From a virus, in IMG/VR virus record IMGVR_UViG_3300032294_000354, positions 1-36,721 of that record: a DNA stretch of 36,721 nt. One strand, 5' to 3'. Under the pieces are notes generated by a model that saw only the letters and a list, made by a program, of their open reading frames with translations, had not been told where the DNA came from and ran no database searches. Both the position numbers and the translations under genes were made by a program. This document shows positions 23,220-28,865 of this stretch, in pieces (positions within the stretch are counted from its first letter, which is position 1; each line of letters begins with the position of its first letter).

Positions 23220-24161
23220 ATGATCACACCACAACAAAAAGCAGAATCGGTAGTCGGACCAGTAGAATGGCAGTCGGAACATCACGGCCTATGCCGTTGC
23301 CCAGGTGAGGCTGCGCACACCAGCAATACGAGAGTGAGGGACACAACTGTATTTGTTGACTCAGTCCCAACGATCTTCTGCTGGCACACAAGTTGCCAAG
23401 CATTCAGGAGTGAGGCGAACTATAAGCTGCGCAAACTAATTTTAAACGATCCGCTGTACAGACCGCTTGTTCCGCCGATGTCAACCAGCGGAACTAATCC
23501 GATGAAGCTGGTGATTGAGAAGGATGCTGAGAGTGAGATAATCCAGCGAATCGCAGTCATTGCACAATCCAACCGAGCAAGGTACTTGGCACATTATAAT
23601 TGGGACCCAGCCGATATGTTTGACCAATCGCCAGCAAGAGTTGGTGATGAGCCAAGCGATCAGTACAAAACATTTGTTTCGCTATTCCAACCTAACGACA
23701 TCGTGTGGATCGGAGCAGTCAAGGATAGTGGCAATCATCCGCAAAACTTCCGCGCTGCTTCCGAGTGGTTGAAGTTGGATGAGCCAGTGGGGCAGTTCAT
23801 TACTGGATCGGCATTCAAGGAGGGAACGATCAGCAGGTCGAATGATAATGTTGAGGTTCGCAGATTCCTGGTGGTGGAGAGTGATGAGCTGTCGAAGGCA
23901 GAGATCGGCGCGGTGTTCCAGCTTATGCGCGATCTATTCAAGATGAAGCTTTATGCGGTTGTCGACACGGCAGGCAAGAGTCTTCATGGTTGGTTTGATG
24001 CCATACCCAATCCTGAGTGGGAGAAGCAATTGAAAGCGTTCTTGGTTCCGATGGGGTGCGACCCCGCAACATTTAAACCCAGCCAACCTGTGAGGGTTGC
24101 TGGAGCAATGAGGGATGAAAAAACACAGAGCCTGCTTTGGTTCTGCAAGGAGGGGAAATAA
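23220..24161 (+). CDS. AEP-type primase with N-terminal zinc-binding region
   Basis: The 313-residue protein begins with a likely zinc site (Cys 25, Cys 27, His 33 ... Cys 54, His 56, Cys 59) as in primases. The catalytic part shows the archaeo-eukaryotic primase series: motif I at FLVVESDEL (Glu 220, Asp 222), a helix, the strand YAVVDTAGKSLHGWF with the Ser-x-His at 254-256, and the later basic VRVAGAMRDE. It should make primers (RNA or DNA) for replication. It lies directly before the RepA-like ATPase, as in plasmid and phage primase-helicase pairs. No separate DNA polymerase gene is seen, so its own primer extension plus host polymerase would be needed. Confidence 0.72.
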   Translation: MITPQQKAESVVGPVEWQSEHHGLCRCPGEAAHTSNTRVRDTTVFVDSVPTIFCWHTSCQAFRSEANYKLRKLILNDPLYRPLVPPMSTSGTNPMKLVIEKDAESEIIQRIAVIAQSNRARYLAHYNWDPADMFDQSPARVGDEPSDQYKTFVSLFQPNDIVWIGAVKDSGNHPQNFRAASEWLKLDEPVGQFITGSAFKEGTISRSNDNVEVRRFLVVESDELSKAEIGAVFQLMRDLFKMKLYAVVDTAGKSLHGWFDAIPNPEWEKQLKAFLVPMGCDPATFKPSQPVRVAGAMRDEKTQSLLWFCKEGK

Positions 24162-24162
24162 T

Positions 24163-25179
24163 ATGATCGAGCCAGCAGTAGCATTAGGACTGAAACCATC
24201 TGTGGACCAATGGCCACCGATTAAAACGTATAGTGAATTGCTGACCGATAACATCAAAGAGCCAGATGTGCTTATCGAGGGAATATTGCACCAGGGGGGT
24301 AAGCTGCTCCTTGGTGGAGGGAGTAAGGCGTTCAAGAGCTGGAGTCTGATTGACCTCGCGCTGTCGCTACACTCAGGCACTCCTTGGTGGGGGCAGAAAT
24401 GTACCAAGGCCAAGGTGCTGTTCATTAACTTTGAGATTCAGGAATGGTCGTTCCGCTCGCGTCTCGCTGACGTAATCGCAGCCAAGGAATTGAATGGGAA
24501 GGTGGATGACTTCGATGTGTGGACGCTCAGAGGATATGCAGCCGACTTGACATTGATCCGCCCAATCATCGAGAAGCATATCGAGGGGCGAGGATACCAA
24601 GCGATTATACTTGACCCTAACTATATGTTGATGGGTGACCGCGACGAGAACTCCGCTGGGGATATGGGTGGACTCATGAACGAATTCGAGTACTTGGCAA
24701 CTCGTTATAACTTGTCAGTAATCCTATCCCATCACTTTTCCAAGGGTAATAAGTCCAGCGCAGAGGCGATTGATCGGTTTAGTGGCAGCGGTGTCTTTGC
24801 TCGCAATCCAGACTCGCTTGTAGTACTTACGGCACATGAGGAGGATGAGAAGACGTTCACCTGTGAGATGACCCTGCGTAACTTCCCACCTGTCGATCCG
24901 TTCGTAGTGCAATGGAAGTACCCCATGTTTAGCGTCAACTATAACCTGAACCCTGATGAGCTTAAACAAACTGGTGGAAAGAAGAAGCTGGTAGGCGATG
25001 CAAGGCTGTTAAAGGAGATGGGTTCACGCGAGTTCACGGCCTGCGACCTGTTCCGATTTGTGCAGGAAAAGTTCCAAGTTTCGGAGTCAACCGCCAAAAG
25101 GCATGTGAAACGCATGACACAAGCTGGCAAGATGCTCAAGGAGAATGGGTTATATAGCGCGAATCAGTCGGTTTTTTGA
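24163..25179 (+). CDS. RepA-like RecA-fold ATPase / replicative helicase (AAA_25 type)
   Basis: The ATG at 24163 has AAGGAGG nine bases upstream; an in-frame ATG 48 bases earlier lies in the primase gene. The 338-residue protein carries a Walker A variant GGGSKAFKSW (residues 51-60), usual in this family where Phe replaces the second Gly, then VLFINFEIQEWSFRSRL, a Walker B strand YQAIILDPNYML, and the sensor stretch LSVILSHHFSKGN. The C-terminus (ACDLFRFVQEKFQVSESTAKRHVKRMTQAGKMLKEN) is a winged-helix-like DNA-binding end. It should be a hexameric helicase loading with the adjacent primase. An iteron-like segment begins two bases after its stop. Confidence 0.8.
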   Translation: MIEPAVALGLKPSVDQWPPIKTYSELLTDNIKEPDVLIEGILHQGGKLLLGGGSKAFKSWSLIDLALSLHSGTPWWGQKCTKAKVLFINFEIQEWSFRSRLADVIAAKELNGKVDDFDVWTLRGYAADLTLIRPIIEKHIEGRGYQAIILDPNYMLMGDRDENSAGDMGGLMNEFEYLATRYNLSVILSHHFSKGNKSSAEAIDRFSGSGVFARNPDSLVVLTAHEEDEKTFTCEMTLRNFPPVDPFVVQWKYPMFSVNYNLNPDELKQTGGKKKLVGDARLLKEMGSREFTACDLFRFVQEKFQVSESTAKRHVKRMTQAGKMLKENGLYSANQSVF

Positions 25180-25180
25180 A

Positions 25181-25225
25181 GTGTCAATTCGCGGTGTCAA
25201 AATGGGTTCTTCTACACTAGTGTCA
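25181..25225. repeat. Iteron-like GTGTCA repeats with a 10-bp palindrome (candidate origin)
   Basis: GTGTCA occurs at 25181, 25194 and 25220, so the steps are 13 and 26 bases (one register skipped), and an inverted copy TGACAC lies at 25354. The third copy overlaps the perfect palindrome ACACTAGTGT (25214-25223). The block starts right after the RepA-like gene in the largest non-coding interval (25180-25449). Phased short repeats beside replication genes are what origin or repressor-binding iterons look like; this is inference. Confidence 0.5.
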
Positions 25226-25235
25226 TTCCTATAAT
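25207..25235 (+). promoter_or_regulatory. Consensus -10 overlapping the palindromic operator
   Basis: TATAAT at 25230-25235 is a perfect -10. At 17 bases upstream only TTCTTC (25207-25212) is present, a weak -35, so an activator or the palindrome 25214-25223 between the two elements may control it. A transcript would start near 25242 and meet the hairpin at 25265-25300, giving a short RNA of about 60 bases or reading on into the small genes. Confidence 0.45.
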
Positions 25236-25264
25236 ATAAAAGAACCAGAACCCACGGAGGAACC

Positions 25265-25300
25265 AAGGGAAAGGGACTCCTTAGTCCGTCCCTTCCCCTT
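25265..25300 (+). terminator. Imperfect GC-rich hairpin downstream of the replication genes
   Basis: AAGGGAAAGGGAC (25265-25277) can pair with GTCCCTTCCCCTT (25288-25300) with one bulge on each side, around the loop TCCTTAGTCC. It is followed by TCACC and not by a T-tract, so it may be a weak terminator, an attenuator or part of an origin. The rest of 25301-25413 is GC-rich and contains CACCGC three times (25373-25398) with no credible gene. Confidence 0.5.
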
Positions 25301-25413
25301 TCACCTGCGGTGTTCCGAAGTGAATCTTCAAAGCAGCGGGACCAGAAAAGAAATGACACGGCAGGGGTGGCATCACCGCTTCCACCGCCTTCACCGCCCC
25401 AACCTGCCAAGGC

Positions 25414-25443
25414 TTGGTGATGGGTGGATGGGTGTGGTACAAT
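25414..25443 (+). promoter_or_regulatory. Extended -10 leaderless-type promoter
   Basis: TGGTACAAT (25435-25443) is an extended -10 (TG-n-TACAAT) ending six bases before the ATG at 25450; TTGGTG at 25414 is a poor -35 at 18 bases. The predicted transcript begins at the ATG. No Shine-Dalgarno is visible for the gene at 25450, which supports leaderless initiation. Confidence 0.5.
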
Positions 25444-25449
25444 GTGCGA

Positions 25450-25593
25450 ATGAATAACTCAAAGCCAGGACTCTACGCCAATATCAACGCTCGCCGTAAG
25501 GCTGGAATCAGCAGAAGCAAAGCGAAAAGCACAATATCCCCCAGGGTGTATAAGGTGATGAAAGCGAAAAAGGGTGGATTCGCGCCACGATAG
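25450..25593 (+). CDS. Small basic 'PGLYANI' phage protein (47 residues)
   Basis: The product MNNSKPGLYANINARRKAGI continues SRSKAKSTISPRVYKVMKAKKGGFAPR. The start PGLYANIxARR is a conserved pattern I recognise from many short phage proteins of unknown function, always very basic. It probably binds nucleic acid. The gene has no Shine-Dalgarno but an extended -10 six bases before its ATG. It overlaps the next gene's GTG start by 20 bases. Confidence 0.75.
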   Translation: MNNSKPGLYANINARRKAGISRSKAKSTISPRVYKVMKAKKGGFAPR

Positions 25594-25849
25594 AGAGCTG
25601 CTCAAGCAGGCATACCGCTTCCTTGCCCTGCTACAGCGCGAGAATGCCCAGCTACATGCCGTTCTCAGGCAGCTAGGGCAATTGGTCGATGATATGAACA
25701 ATAACTGCTCCTACGAGGTTTTCGAGCATGAGTGGGCTGAGATCACCCTAGCGATGGCCAAGTTGTCAGAATTCTTTTCCAGCCATCAGAAAGATCTGGC
25801 AGAGCTAAAGGATTCAGATATATTCAATGACGAGGTTGATGAAGTATGA
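25574..25849 (+). CDS. Coiled-coil acidic protein, unknown (91 residues)
   Basis: A GTG start at 25574 gives MDSRHDRELLKQAYRFLALLQRENAQLHAVLRQLGQLVDDMNNN, a leucine-rich helix, then a second helix and an acidic end (ELKDSDIFNDEVDEV). No other start codon before 25695 fits. It overlaps the basic protein before it by 20 bases and the next by ATGA. It could dimerise and partner the adjacent basic proteins. No family recognised. Confidence 0.6.
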   Translation: MDSRHDRELLKQAYRFLALLQRENAQLHAVLRQLGQLVDDMNNNCSYEVFEHEWAEITLAMAKLSEFFSSHQKDLAELKDSDIFNDEVDEV

Positions 25850-26082
25850 GTACACAAGACTTACCCTGCAATAGTCCGAGGCGCACTCCTGGTGCGAACA
25901 AGAAGTTTGTAGTAAGGGCTTGCCAGAATGGGCAGTCCAAGACCATTAGGTATGGTGACCCCAAGATGACCATTAAGAAGGGTAACCCTGACCGCAGGCG
26001 TAGCTTCAGGGCTAGGCACAAGTGTGACTCAGATAAGCCCAGCAAGCTAACCCCACGTTTCTGGTCATGCAAGAATTGGTAA
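25846..26082 (+). CDS. DUF5754-like basic phage protein
   Basis: The 78-residue product KKFVVRACQNGQSKTIRYGDPKMTIKKGNPDRRRSFRARHKCDSD...TPRFWSCKNW follows the pattern of a conserved phage family (KxYxVxVxxGGKKKxIxFGDxxM...RRKSFRARHxC...ARYWSCKxW), which I recall as DUF5754. Conserved Cys, His and Trp residues suggest a small zinc-binding or nucleic-acid-binding domain. It is coupled by ATGA to the gene before. Function unknown; family identification by eye only. Confidence 0.75.
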   Translation: MSTQDLPCNSPRRTPGANKKFVVRACQNGQSKTIRYGDPKMTIKKGNPDRRRSFRARHKCDSDKPSKLTPRFWSCKNW

Positions 26083-26086
26083 TTAG

Positions 26087-26275
26087 GTGAAAACTAAAAA
26101 GGCTTTAAAATCGACGTATTGCCACCCAGGAGCCTCGCCACGCGATCTTTGTAATGAGGACGGCAAAAGCATCATAAACCACAAGAAACATCAAGAATCG
26201 CCTTTAAACGCCAAATCCAAGCTAATCGACCTTGAATTAGGCAATAGAGCCTGCTGCGTTTCAATAGGCAAGTAA
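26087..26275 (+). CDS. Possible small basic protein, GTG start
   Basis: A GTG five bases after the previous stop opens a 62-residue frame (MKTKKALKSTYCHPGASPRDLCNEDGKSIINHKKHQESPLNAKSKLIDLELGNRACCVSIGK). Composition is natural, with four cysteines and two histidine groups, but there is no Shine-Dalgarno and no family resemblance. The frame ends just before the tandem-repeat spacer. It may be a decayed gene. Confidence 0.35.
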   Translation: MKTKKALKSTYCHPGASPRDLCNEDGKSIINHKKHQESPLNAKSKLIDLELGNRACCVSIGK

Positions 26276-26284
26276 TCTGATTTC

Positions 26285-26405
26285 TTGTCCCTTATGGGAC
26301 AAATTTGGATTTTGTAAATCCTAGATTTCCAATTTCGGATTTTTCTTCCTTATGGGACAATTTCTGATTTTTCCCTCCTTATGGGGAAGATTCTGTAGGA
26401 TTCTG
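26285..26405. repeat. Degenerate 29-bp tandem repeats at the convergence of two operons
   Basis: Four imperfect copies start at 26290, 26320, 26348 and 26377 (steps 30, 28, 29). Copies 1 and 3 share CCTTATGGGACAA followed by a T-rich half (AATTT.TGATTTT); copy 4 has CCTTATGGGGAA; copy 2 is the most changed. Copy 1 lies in the hairpin TTGTCCCTTATGGGACAA (26285-26302). The array is very T-rich and lies where rightward and leftward transcription meet, overlapping the end of the leftward gene. It could be a two-way terminator, a protein-binding array or an origin. Confidence 0.6.
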
Positions 26406-26576
26406 TCCAGCACCATTCTGGTCTGCCTGCTTGGCCAATCGATACCGCTCCCATCTAGCAGATACCGCGCGCTGCGCTTGTTCCCTGGTGCGAGCTTTGC
26501 TTATTCCCTTTACGCTTCCGCCCTTCTTCCCCATTGCTGAGAAGTAGGCGCGGACTTGTTCGGTCAATTCACTCAT
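26379..26576 (-). CDS. Small 'KGG/SKART' helical phage protein
   Basis: The 65-residue product MSELTEQVRAYFSAMGKKGGSVKGISKARTREQAQRAVSARWERYRLAKQ... has the GKKGGSVKGxSKARTxEQAxxAVxARW pattern, common in small phage and plasmid proteins and resembling a DNA-binding helix-turn-helix of the KGG type. It has no Shine-Dalgarno but its own TTGACC promoter 34 bases upstream, and a terminator separates it from the rest of the leftward cluster, so it is a one-gene unit. Its 3' end runs into the 29-bp repeat array. A regulator or DNA-binding role is plausible. Confidence 0.72.
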   Translation of the reverse strand: MSELTEQVRAYFSAMGKKGGSVKGISKARTREQAQRAVSARWERYRLAKQADQNGAGQNPTESSP

Positions 26577-26582
26577 GCTGCG

Positions 26583-26610
26583 ATTCTCTTTTAAATTGTG
26601 ATTAGGTCAA
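26583..26610 (-). promoter_or_regulatory. Leaderless-type promoter for the 65-residue protein
   Basis: On the minus strand TTGACC (26610-26605), a 16-base spacer and GAGAAT (26588-26583) end six bases before the ATG at 26576. The -35 lies 34 bases from the ATG, as at 14213, 29172 and 34553. It begins six bases downstream of a terminator, which makes an independent promoter necessary. Confidence 0.62.
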
Positions 26611-26615
26611 TATAA

Positions 26616-26651
26616 TAAAAATCCCTCCCAAGGTTTGGACTTGAAAGGGAT
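26616..26651 (-). terminator. Rho-independent terminator of the leftward operon
   Basis: On the minus strand ATCCCTTTCAAG (26651-26640), loop TCCAAAC and CTTGGGAGGGAT (26632-26621) pair over 12 positions with two G-U wobbles, followed by TTTTA. This is a classical intrinsic terminator, placed 11 bases after the stop of the gene at 26662-26880. Confidence 0.85.
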
Positions 26652-26661
26652 GGTGAAACGT

Positions 26662-26880
26662 TTACCAAATGGGCTTGCAATGCTGCACCAAAAGCTTATA
26701 CGCTCCACGGCTTGGCGCATGATTCGCGATGGCTTGTAGGTATCCAGAAACGAATCCATGCACGTTGAATGAATCCAAGTTTCCGCATCTTCTCTTTGTT
26801 TTATCAAAGCAAAAATGCGCGGCTTCCATTCCGATCATAAATGCTTTTTCATGGTTTTTAGATTCTTTCGTGTTTTTCAT
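26662..26880 (-). CDS. Small helical basic protein, unknown (72 residues)
   Basis: GAAAGG stands about eight bases before the ATG. The product MKNTKESKNHEKAFMIGMEAAHFCFDKTKRRCGNLDSFNVHGFVSGYLQAIANHAPSRGAYKLLVQHCKPIW has a His/Cys/Phe-rich helical pattern. The overlapping leftward ORF in another frame (26607-26807) has no ribosome site. It is the last gene before the terminator at 26616-26651. Function unknown. Confidence 0.65.
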   Translation of the reverse strand: MKNTKESKNHEKAFMIGMEAAHFCFDKTKRRCGNLDSFNVHGFVSGYLQAIANHAPSRGAYKLLVQHCKPIW

Positions 26881-26928
26881 ATTGTGTGCCTTTCATTTTG
26901 TTTTTGTTTAGGTTTAGCTATCGCTTCA

Positions 26929-26965
26929 CCTCTCCCTTCCCCTAGTTAAAGGGAAAGGCGAGGGG
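26929..26965. other. Purine/pyrimidine hairpin between two leftward genes
   Basis: CCTTCCCC (26935-26942) pairs with GGGAAAGG (26951-26958) around TAGTTAAA, and the flanks (CCTCTCC / GGCGAGGGG) can extend the stem imperfectly. It occupies the 88-base gap 26881-26968. There is no T-tract on either strand, so it may be an mRNA-stability or attenuation element. Confidence 0.4.
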
Positions 26966-26968
26966 AAA

Positions 26969-27055
26969 CTACTTGTTTTCTAATATCGTTCCCACTACTG
27001 CGACAAGGATTGCCCCCAAGGCAATCCCTCCTACGAATACCCATGCATCATTCAT
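26969..27055 (-). CDS. 28-residue membrane microprotein
   Basis: The ORF MNDAWVFVGGIALGAILVAV continues VGTILENK: one glycine/alanine-rich membrane helix with short charged ends. It has an excellent Shine-Dalgarno (GAGGAGGTGA) nine bases before its ATG and overlaps the stop of the gene before it by ATGA. These two signals make it more than a chance ORF. Phage proteins of this form are exclusion factors, holin regulators or unknown. Confidence 0.68.
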   Translation of the reverse strand: MNDAWVFVGGIALGAILVAVVGTILENK

Positions 27056-27276
27056 GCCGTCACCTCCTCTCTCGCGCTTGAATTGCGCATGATGTAATTA
27101 ATTGCCCCCATGGTTTGCGCGCTCCAATTATAGCAAACGCGGTCCTGCGCCAAGTTCATTCGAAATATCATCGAATCCTCTTGGCCCATCGTCGCGTTCT
27201 CTACCGCTATTCGTCGAGCCTTTGGGAACTTCCCTAGGGCTGCCTCTATCGCTTCTGCTCTTGTAGCGTGCTTCAT
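27052..27276 (-). CDS. Small basic protein, unknown (74 residues)
   Basis: The start at 27276 (MKHATRAEAIEAALGKFPKARRIAVENATMG) has AGAGG seven bases upstream and overlaps the previous stop by ATGA; the longer frame from 27336 overlaps the preceding gene. The pattern of an N-terminal helix (TRAEAIEAAL), a strand (ARRIAVENATMG) and a C-terminal helical part (YNWSAQTMGAINYIMRN) resembles small phage proteins of the beta-alpha type. Unknown role. Confidence 0.66.
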   Translation of the reverse strand: MKHATRAEAIEAALGKFPKARRIAVENATMGQEDSMIFRMNLAQDRVCYNWSAQTMGAINYIMRNSSAREEVTA

Positions 27277-27446
27277 TCTGTTACCTCTTCCGCGCGCAAT
27301 ATCTCCCAATCTCCACTTGGGGAATCTTCCACCCATTCACCGCCATCTATGTTTGCAGCCTTGTCCAATGCTTCATACTCATCCTTTGCGAATACTTCCA
27401 ATTCATACTGTGTAACACTTTGCGCAATGACTATATATTTTTTCAT
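27273..27446 (-). CDS. DpnD/PcfM-like small acidic protein (57 residues)
   Basis: The product MKKYIVIAQSVTQYELEVFA continues KDEYEALDKAANIDGGEWVEDSPSGDWEILRAEEVTE. The pattern strand-(KYxVxxxxxxxxxxEVxAxDxxEAL)-helix-acidic strand matches DpnD/PcfM-type small proteins found in phages and conjugative elements. AAGGAAAGGA lies seven bases upstream of the ATG. Its stop overlaps the next start by ATGA. The biochemical role of the family is not known to me. Confidence 0.7.
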   Translation of the reverse strand: MKKYIVIAQSVTQYELEVFAKDEYEALDKAANIDGGEWVEDSPSGDWEILRAEEVTE

Positions 27447-27461
27447 TTTGTTTTCCTTTCC

Positions 27462-27731
27462 TTAGTCAACGTATGGGAAGGACAAGTTTTCATCCTTCCA
27501 AGGTTTAATCGTGATTATATAGTGGATACGATTGACAAAGTGATACCCTGCCACAATTGTGGGAACTCCTTTGTCATCGTCCACCAACGTCCAAACGTGC
27601 TTATTGTCTTGAGTACCCACAAAGGCGAGGTCCTCGCCGTAAGTCTCAAACGCCATGCTTCCCTCCTCTCGCATGATGGGAATATAATCGTCAATACTTC
27701 CAACCTGATTTTTATTTAGTGTTTTTTTCAT
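27462..27731 (-). CDS. Conserved-type small phage protein, unknown (89 residues)
   Basis: The start at 27731 has AAGGAG ten bases upstream; the ORF is open further (to 27980), but that part overlaps two other genes. The product has a helix (SIDDYIPIMREEGSMAF), then strands FVGTQDNKHVWTLVDDDKGVPTIVAGYHFVNRIHYIITIKPW. The YHFVNRxxYIIT stretch is recognisable from small hypothetical phage proteins with this fold. Function unknown. Confidence 0.68.
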   Translation of the reverse strand: MKKTLNKNQVGSIDDYIPIMREEGSMAFETYGEDLAFVGTQDNKHVWTLVDDDKGVPTIVAGYHFVNRIHYIITIKPWKDENLSFPYVD

Positions 27732-27871
27732 TTTGTGCTTATCTCCTTTTCCTTTTTTATTATCGCGGTCCACTCCATTCCATTTCGAATCGTCCACAAG
27801 GACGCTCGACGGAACGTAGTGAAACGCGCGAAAAATTGCCCTTGCGAGTTGTAAACGGCGTAAGTTGTCAC
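27728..27871 (-). CDS. 47-residue GTG-started protein
   Basis: This gene fills an otherwise empty 140-base gap. A GTG at 27871 directly follows the TAG of the upstream gene, and the TGA overlaps the next ATG. The product MTTYAVYNSQGQFFARFTTF continues RRASLWTIRNGMEWTAIIKKEKEISTK: a natural beta-beta-alpha-beta pattern (YxVYNSQGxFxARFTTFxxAxxWxxxNGMEWT). GAGGG lies about nine bases upstream of the GTG. Zero-gap and ATGA junctions on both sides support it strongly. Confidence 0.68.
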   Translation of the reverse strand: MTTYAVYNSQGQFFARFTTFRRASLWTIRNGMEWTAIIKKEKEISTK

Positions 27872-28603
27872 CTAGTTTGCCCTCGCAATCGCTAACGCTT
27901 TCTTTTGCTGCGAACCATGGGGCATAAACCCCACGATGACTGATCGGTCCGCGCGTTGACATAGTCCGCACGTTGCGCACGTTATATTATCGCGCGTTTG
28001 CGCGGGACAGATGACAACCTTTCGCCCTTGTGGGGTTGTTCGGTTTACAGGATTCTGATCAGGCAGAATGGTGCAAACAGGACCTATGCCAAGGGCTGCG
28101 AGTTTGTCCGCATGATTTAATCCATTCGCGCTTAGATTAATCGTGAACCCTTGCGCGTTTGCTTCCTTAATCGCTGCACGATTGCTTTGAATTGGTCCCT
28201 CCTGCCCATCCAATACAGGCTTATGCGTATAGGTGAACCCCTTGCGCCCTTGGTTTGCGTTGACCAAGTCCTTCAGCAATTCTAAGGCAATCTCCTGATT
28301 TTTTCCTGCCAAGTCTCCTGCTTGGTTATGTCTCCAAAGTTGACCCCTTGGGAGAGAGCGCAGTTCGCCAAGGAATACTTCCCAAGCGTTGCCCCTTTCT
28401 CCCCTTGAGACTTTGTCCCAATGCCATTTCATGGGGCCAATCACCATGCACCCATTGCCCTTTAAAGGGCAGGAGTCAGGGCAGGTGAATTGAGGGGAGG
28501 TTGAAACAGGTATGGGGCCTGTTTTCGCGTTGTCGCTACTTCTGGTTAGGTGGAAGGTTGGCTTGGGATCATTCAACCCTATAATTTTAGCGGGTCCCTT
28601 CAT
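27872..28603 (-). CDS. Cys-rich conserved phage protein (Gp37/Gp68-like?)
   Basis: The start at 28603 overlaps the previous stop by ATGA (an earlier in-frame ATG at 28615 is inside that gene). The 243-residue product has ordered cysteines: SPQFTCPDSCPLKGNGCMV (three at 40-55), LWRHNQAGDLAG, GFTYTHKP, GFTINLSANGLNHADKL, then KVVICPAQTRDNITCATCGLCQRADRSVIVGFMPHG. This pattern is widely conserved in phages and plasmids. The cysteines suggest a metal or Fe-S centre, and GDL/THKP/NLSAN loops suggest a TIM-barrel-like enzyme; resemblance to radical-SAM-like Gp37/Gp68 is possible but unproven. Confidence 0.75.
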   Translation of the reverse strand: MKGPAKIIGLNDPKPTFHLTRSSDNAKTGPIPVSTSPQFTCPDSCPLKGNGCMVIGPMKWHWDKVSRGERGNAWEVFLGELRSLPRGQLWRHNQAGDLAGKNQEIALELLKDLVNANQGRKGFTYTHKPVLDGQEGPIQSNRAAIKEANAQGFTINLSANGLNHADKLAALGIGPVCTILPDQNPVNRTTPQGRKVVICPAQTRDNITCATCGLCQRADRSVIVGFMPHGSQQKKALAIARAN

Positions 28604-28848
28604 GCTACACCCCACACCTTTTGCTTAATCCATTGCAGGACTTTGTCCGCATAGTAGCAGGTTGTGGAGTTGTTAAGGAACTCCAGAATCTGCCGTTCAT
28701 GGATTCTTCCGAACGCGCCATCGTTTAACAACTCATCGGTGAAGTAGTCGCGAATCTCAAGTTTCACGAACTCACCGCAGCTTTTTGCGCGAATCACTCC
28801 ACCTGCGCAATACTCTCCAATCTTCCATGTTTTCGTTCTTTTTGTCAT
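28600..28848 (-). CDS. Small protein with conserved strand pattern, unknown (82 residues)
   Basis: AAAGGAG lies eight bases before the ATG. The product MTKRTKTWKIGEYCAGGVIRAKSCGEFVKLEIRDYFTDELLNDGAFGRIHERQILEFLNNSTTCYYADKVLQWIKQKVWGVA has a four-strand first half and a helical second half. Related sequences with WKIGEYCxGGVIxxxxxxxxxxIxxxDxxT exist in phages next to the Cys-rich gene that follows here, so the two may work together. Confidence 0.7.
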   Translation of the reverse strand: MTKRTKTWKIGEYCAGGVIRAKSCGEFVKLEIRDYFTDELLNDGAFGRIHERQILEFLNNSTTCYYADKVLQWIKQKVWGVA

Positions 28849-28865
28849 ATATATATCTCCTTTAT

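Noticed and set aside
23109-23223. Chain of mini-ORFs (15, 7 and 18 codons) before the primase gene
   Set aside because: Too short and without good ribosome sites; the 18-codon hydrophobic one has only an ATGA overlap in its favour.
25353-25457. 34-codon His/Arg-rich ORF in the candidate origin
   Set aside because: Low-complexity reading of CACCGC-rich DNA, poor ribosome site, and it overlaps the start of a recognised small gene.
26285-26405. Possible CRISPR array
   Set aside because: The repeats are contiguous and degenerate, with no unique spacers between them and no cas genes in the window.
27732-27980. N-terminal extension of the leftward gene at 27462-27731
   Set aside because: It would overlap two genes in other frames that have coupled starts and stops; the ATG at 27731 has AAGGAG.
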